From the NCBI GenBank assembly GCA_945888325.1, contig CAMDAC010000010.1, forward strand, positions 1-64,000: 64,000 nucleotides of DNA, written 5' to 3'. Origin of the DNA: Candidatus Sulfopaludibacter sp. SbA3 (GTDB lineage: Bacteria > Pseudomonadota > Alphaproteobacteria > Caulobacterales > Hyphomonadaceae). The notes below the pieces were generated by a model. It worked only from the letters and a program-made list of their open reading frames with translations. It searched no databases and was not told the DNA's origin. Made by a program: the position numbers and the translations under genes. Positions 62,447-64,000 of the stretch are shown here, piece by piece. Numbering within the stretch: the first letter of the stretch is position 1; every line of letters begins with the position of its first letter.

Positions 62447-63640
62447 ATGCCCAGACGCACGGCCTGCCTGATTGCGCTCTGCCTTGCTGCGTGCTCCGCG
62501 CAGACACCGGAGCTGCGTGTCATGCTGGCGGGCGACCCAGTGGTTCCCGCCACCGCGCCGGACCGCGACTGGTCTGTCGAGGCTGATCTTGCCGGCGAAG
62601 CGCGCGCATTCTTCTTTGGACAGGCAGACCTTTATCTGGCGGGCGCCAGCCCGGCCTCGGATGGCAAGCTGGCAGACGTGCTGCGCGCCATGGGCCGCGA
62701 TGATCTTGTCGATACAGTACCGGGTTCGGAAACGGTGAACGGGTGCCCGCAGCAATGGGTCGAGCCGATCGAGATGATCGCGCGCGCCGCCGCAGGCAGC
62801 CAGATCGTGATTGTCGAAAGCGACCGGCACGCGGCCTCGCAAACCGCTTTCCTGAAAGACCTCGTCACCCGCCTCGCCTCGGACGGCTTCACGGCCTTTG
62901 CCGATGACGGCCTGACGCTGGGCCCCGGCGGCGCCGCGCATCCGGATGTGCTGCTGGTGTCGGAAGGGCTCGTCACGCGCGATCCCGGACACGGGCGCCT
63001 GATCCGCGAAGTGAAGCGCGGCGGCCTGCAGCTCGTGGATGCCGGTGTCTGGTGGACGAGTTCGCGCGAGCTGTCCTCGCTCAGCCCCGCCGAGCAGTCC
63101 GTTCGCCGCCAAGCCGCGCTCGCCGAACAGGTCAGCCGCCGCGTCTTCGCGAATGCGCCGCAGGCCCGCGTCATAGTTCATGTCGAGCGATCGGCGGATC
63201 CGTCCGCGATGATCTCGTTGAAGGATACTGTCGCCGCGCAGACGGGCCGGACACCGCTCGTCGTGTCCCTGACCGCCTGCGCACCGGCAGATTCTGAACC
63301 GGCCTTTGTGCCGTCGCTTGGAGAGGGCGCCGCGCAAGGCGCGTCGGCCGACATGGTGTTTGCCATTCCGCGCGCTGCGATCAAGGACGGCCGGCTGACT
63401 TCGGGCCGCAGCGAAGGCGAAAACGTCGTCAGCGTACCACCTGCTCTGCTGGCGTCTGACCTTCCCGTCCTCATCGAGGCGCGCCGCGTGGGCGATCCGG
63501 ATCTGGCCGTGCCGGAAGACCGTTTGATGTTGCTGCCGGGCGACCGGTTGCCGCTGATCCTGCCGCCGGGCGACTACCGGATCGAAGCCTGGACGCGGAT
63601 CGGACCGGTCAGCGCGCCGGTGGCGGTCAGCGTCAGTTGA
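62447..63640 (+). CDS. Lipoprotein of unknown function
   Basis: The 397-residue product has a lipoprotein signal ending LCLAACSA (Cys16). The core has an alpha/beta pattern: IVIVESDRHAASQTAFLKDLV, FADDGLTLGPGG and LIREVKRGGLQLVDAG are suggestive of the erythromycin-esterase/ChaN/TraB-like fold, but I am not confident. A His-containing ESDRH and Glu-rich segments could be an active site. AAGGA lies 12 nt before the ATG 62447-62449. A second alpha/beta segment with PPGDYRIEAWTR near the end looks like an immunoglobulin-like strand. Confidence 0.6.
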   Translation: MPRRTACLIALCLAACSAQTPELRVMLAGDPVVPATAPDRDWSVEADLAGEARAFFFGQADLYLAGASPASDGKLADVLRAMGRDDLVDTVPGSETVNGCPQQWVEPIEMIARAAAGSQIVIVESDRHAASQTAFLKDLVTRLASDGFTAFADDGLTLGPGGAAHPDVLLVSEGLVTRDPGHGRLIREVKRGGLQLVDAGVWWTSSRELSSLSPAEQSVRRQAALAEQVSRRVFANAPQARVIVHVERSADPSAMISLKDTVAAQTGRTPLVVSLTACAPADSEPAFVPSLGEGAAQGASADMVFAIPRAAIKDGRLTSGRSEGENVVSVPPALLASDLPVLIEARRVGDPDLAVPEDRLMLLPGDRLPLILPPGDYRIEAWTRIGPVSAPVAVSVS

Positions 63641-63759
63641 GCCATTCTGCGCGTTTGACGCGCGCCGGAAGCAGGCTTAGGTTTTGCCTTTATTATCAAA
63701 CGTCTGGGCGCCGATGTTGACCGGCCCCGGCGGCGAACCTTGAAGGGTTGAGCGCAGAC

Positions 63760-64000
63760 ATGAAACTCCAGGCCTTGATCCTTGCACTGCTGCTCGCCTC
63801 GGCAGCGCCTGCCCTCGCCGAGCCCGCCGCCAGCAAGGCAGACGGCGGCAAGGCCGAAGCGGAGAAACCCGCAAAGCCGGTTCCGGAACCGGTGATGTTC
63901 AAGTCCACCCATACCGGCACGTTCGGCGGACAGAAGATCACCTACCGCGTGGAAGCGGGCGAAACCCATATCCGGAATGACGAGGGCGAGCCCGGCGCGA
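63760..64000 (+). CDS. Serine carboxypeptidase (S10)-family protein, N-terminal part (cut by window edge)
   Basis: The visible 80 codons give a signal peptide (MKLQALILALLLASAAPALA), a Lys/Ala/Glu-rich linker (AASKADGGKAEAEKPAKP) and the start of a domain: STHTGTFGGQKITYRVEAGE and RNDEGEPGA. This opening matches bacterial S10-peptidase-family proteins, whose catalytic Ser-Asp-His lies beyond the window. It is the first gene after the lipoprotein gene, 119 nt downstream, with a small 6-bp hairpin (63649-63663) and an AT-rich patch between. Confidence 0.6.
   Translation, partial: MKLQALILALLLASAAPALAEPAASKADGGKAEAEKPAKPVPEPVMFKSTHTGTFGGQKITYRVEAGETHIRNDEGEPGA

Noticed and set aside
1-64000. 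CRISPR arrays, IS elements, integrases, prophage or rRNA/tRNA genes
   Set aside because: I looked for repeated spacers, transposase motifs, att-like repeats and tRNA cloverleaves and found none.

Overview
The window is 64 kb of GC-rich, gene-dense chromosome. I read it as core genome of an alphaproteobacterium, most likely a prosthecate or budding marine type near Hyphomonas in the Caulobacterales/Hyphomonadaceae. The basis is gene order and protein families, not a database search. The markers are: a run ribF, ileS, lspA, a BamF-type lipoprotein and two M16 peptidases; a run ssb, gyrA, coaD, cyclophilin and queA divergent from uvrA; a degenerate EAL protein with TipF architecture; a GTTC-N7-GTTC SOS box of the alphaproteobacterial LexA type; and a TTAA-N7-TTAA site of the CtrA type. 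I see no tRNA, rRNA, IS element, phage gene or CRISPR array.

Layout. 1-4.1 kb (+): the end of a ketoacyl-ACP synthase III, a lipoprotein-type GH9 glucanase, then an HD hydrolase translationally coupled to a Nudix-winged-helix regulator. 4.3-16.4 kb (-): housekeeping and envelope genes (HAD, MaoC, ribF, YbjN, ileS, lspA, bamF, M16 pair), and a coq4-like/tetR operon with a near-perfect palindromic operator in front of it. 16.6-19 kb: the TipF-like protein and a fumarylacetoacetase-family enzyme. 19.1-20.8 kb (+): a solitary DUF262/DUF1524 (GmrSD-like) protein that may be a defence gene. 20.8-24.7 kb (-): a metal-uptake module (DUF2946, TonB receptor, PepSY protein with a His/Met-rich loop). 24.8-27.3 kb (+): SDR, thioesterase, YqhA-type membrane protein, unknown protein. 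27.3-37.5 kb: the gyrA and uvrA clusters, with a class D beta-lactamase inserted between ssb and gyrA, and an uncatalogued 48-residue membrane peptide directly after the SOS box in front of uvrA. 37.6-42.2 kb: three multi-pass membrane proteins, trmFO and a DUF5360 protein. 42.2-49.4 kb: a sugar dehydrogenase behind two tandem leader hairpins, a phytoene-synthase-family protein, sodB, a zinc-ribbon protein, a TIR-transmembrane-SUMF1 fusion and a DEAD-box helicase. 49.6-57.4 kb: fatty-acid/aldehyde metabolism (ALDH, PaaG-like crotonase, acyl-CoA dehydrogenase, thioesterase, SDR) with small accessory genes. 57.4-62.2 kb (-): a TauE/SafE permease, TonB receptor and GST operon, and a nucleoside transporter. 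62.4-64 kb (+): a lipoprotein of unknown role and the start of an S10 carboxypeptidase-family protein.

The most interesting leads are the SOS-box-linked 48-residue membrane protein (possibly a SidA-like division inhibitor), the TIR-SUMF1 membrane fusion, the coq4-tetR operon with its 30-bp palindrome, and the leader hairpins in front of the sugar dehydrogenase and the zinc-ribbon gene.
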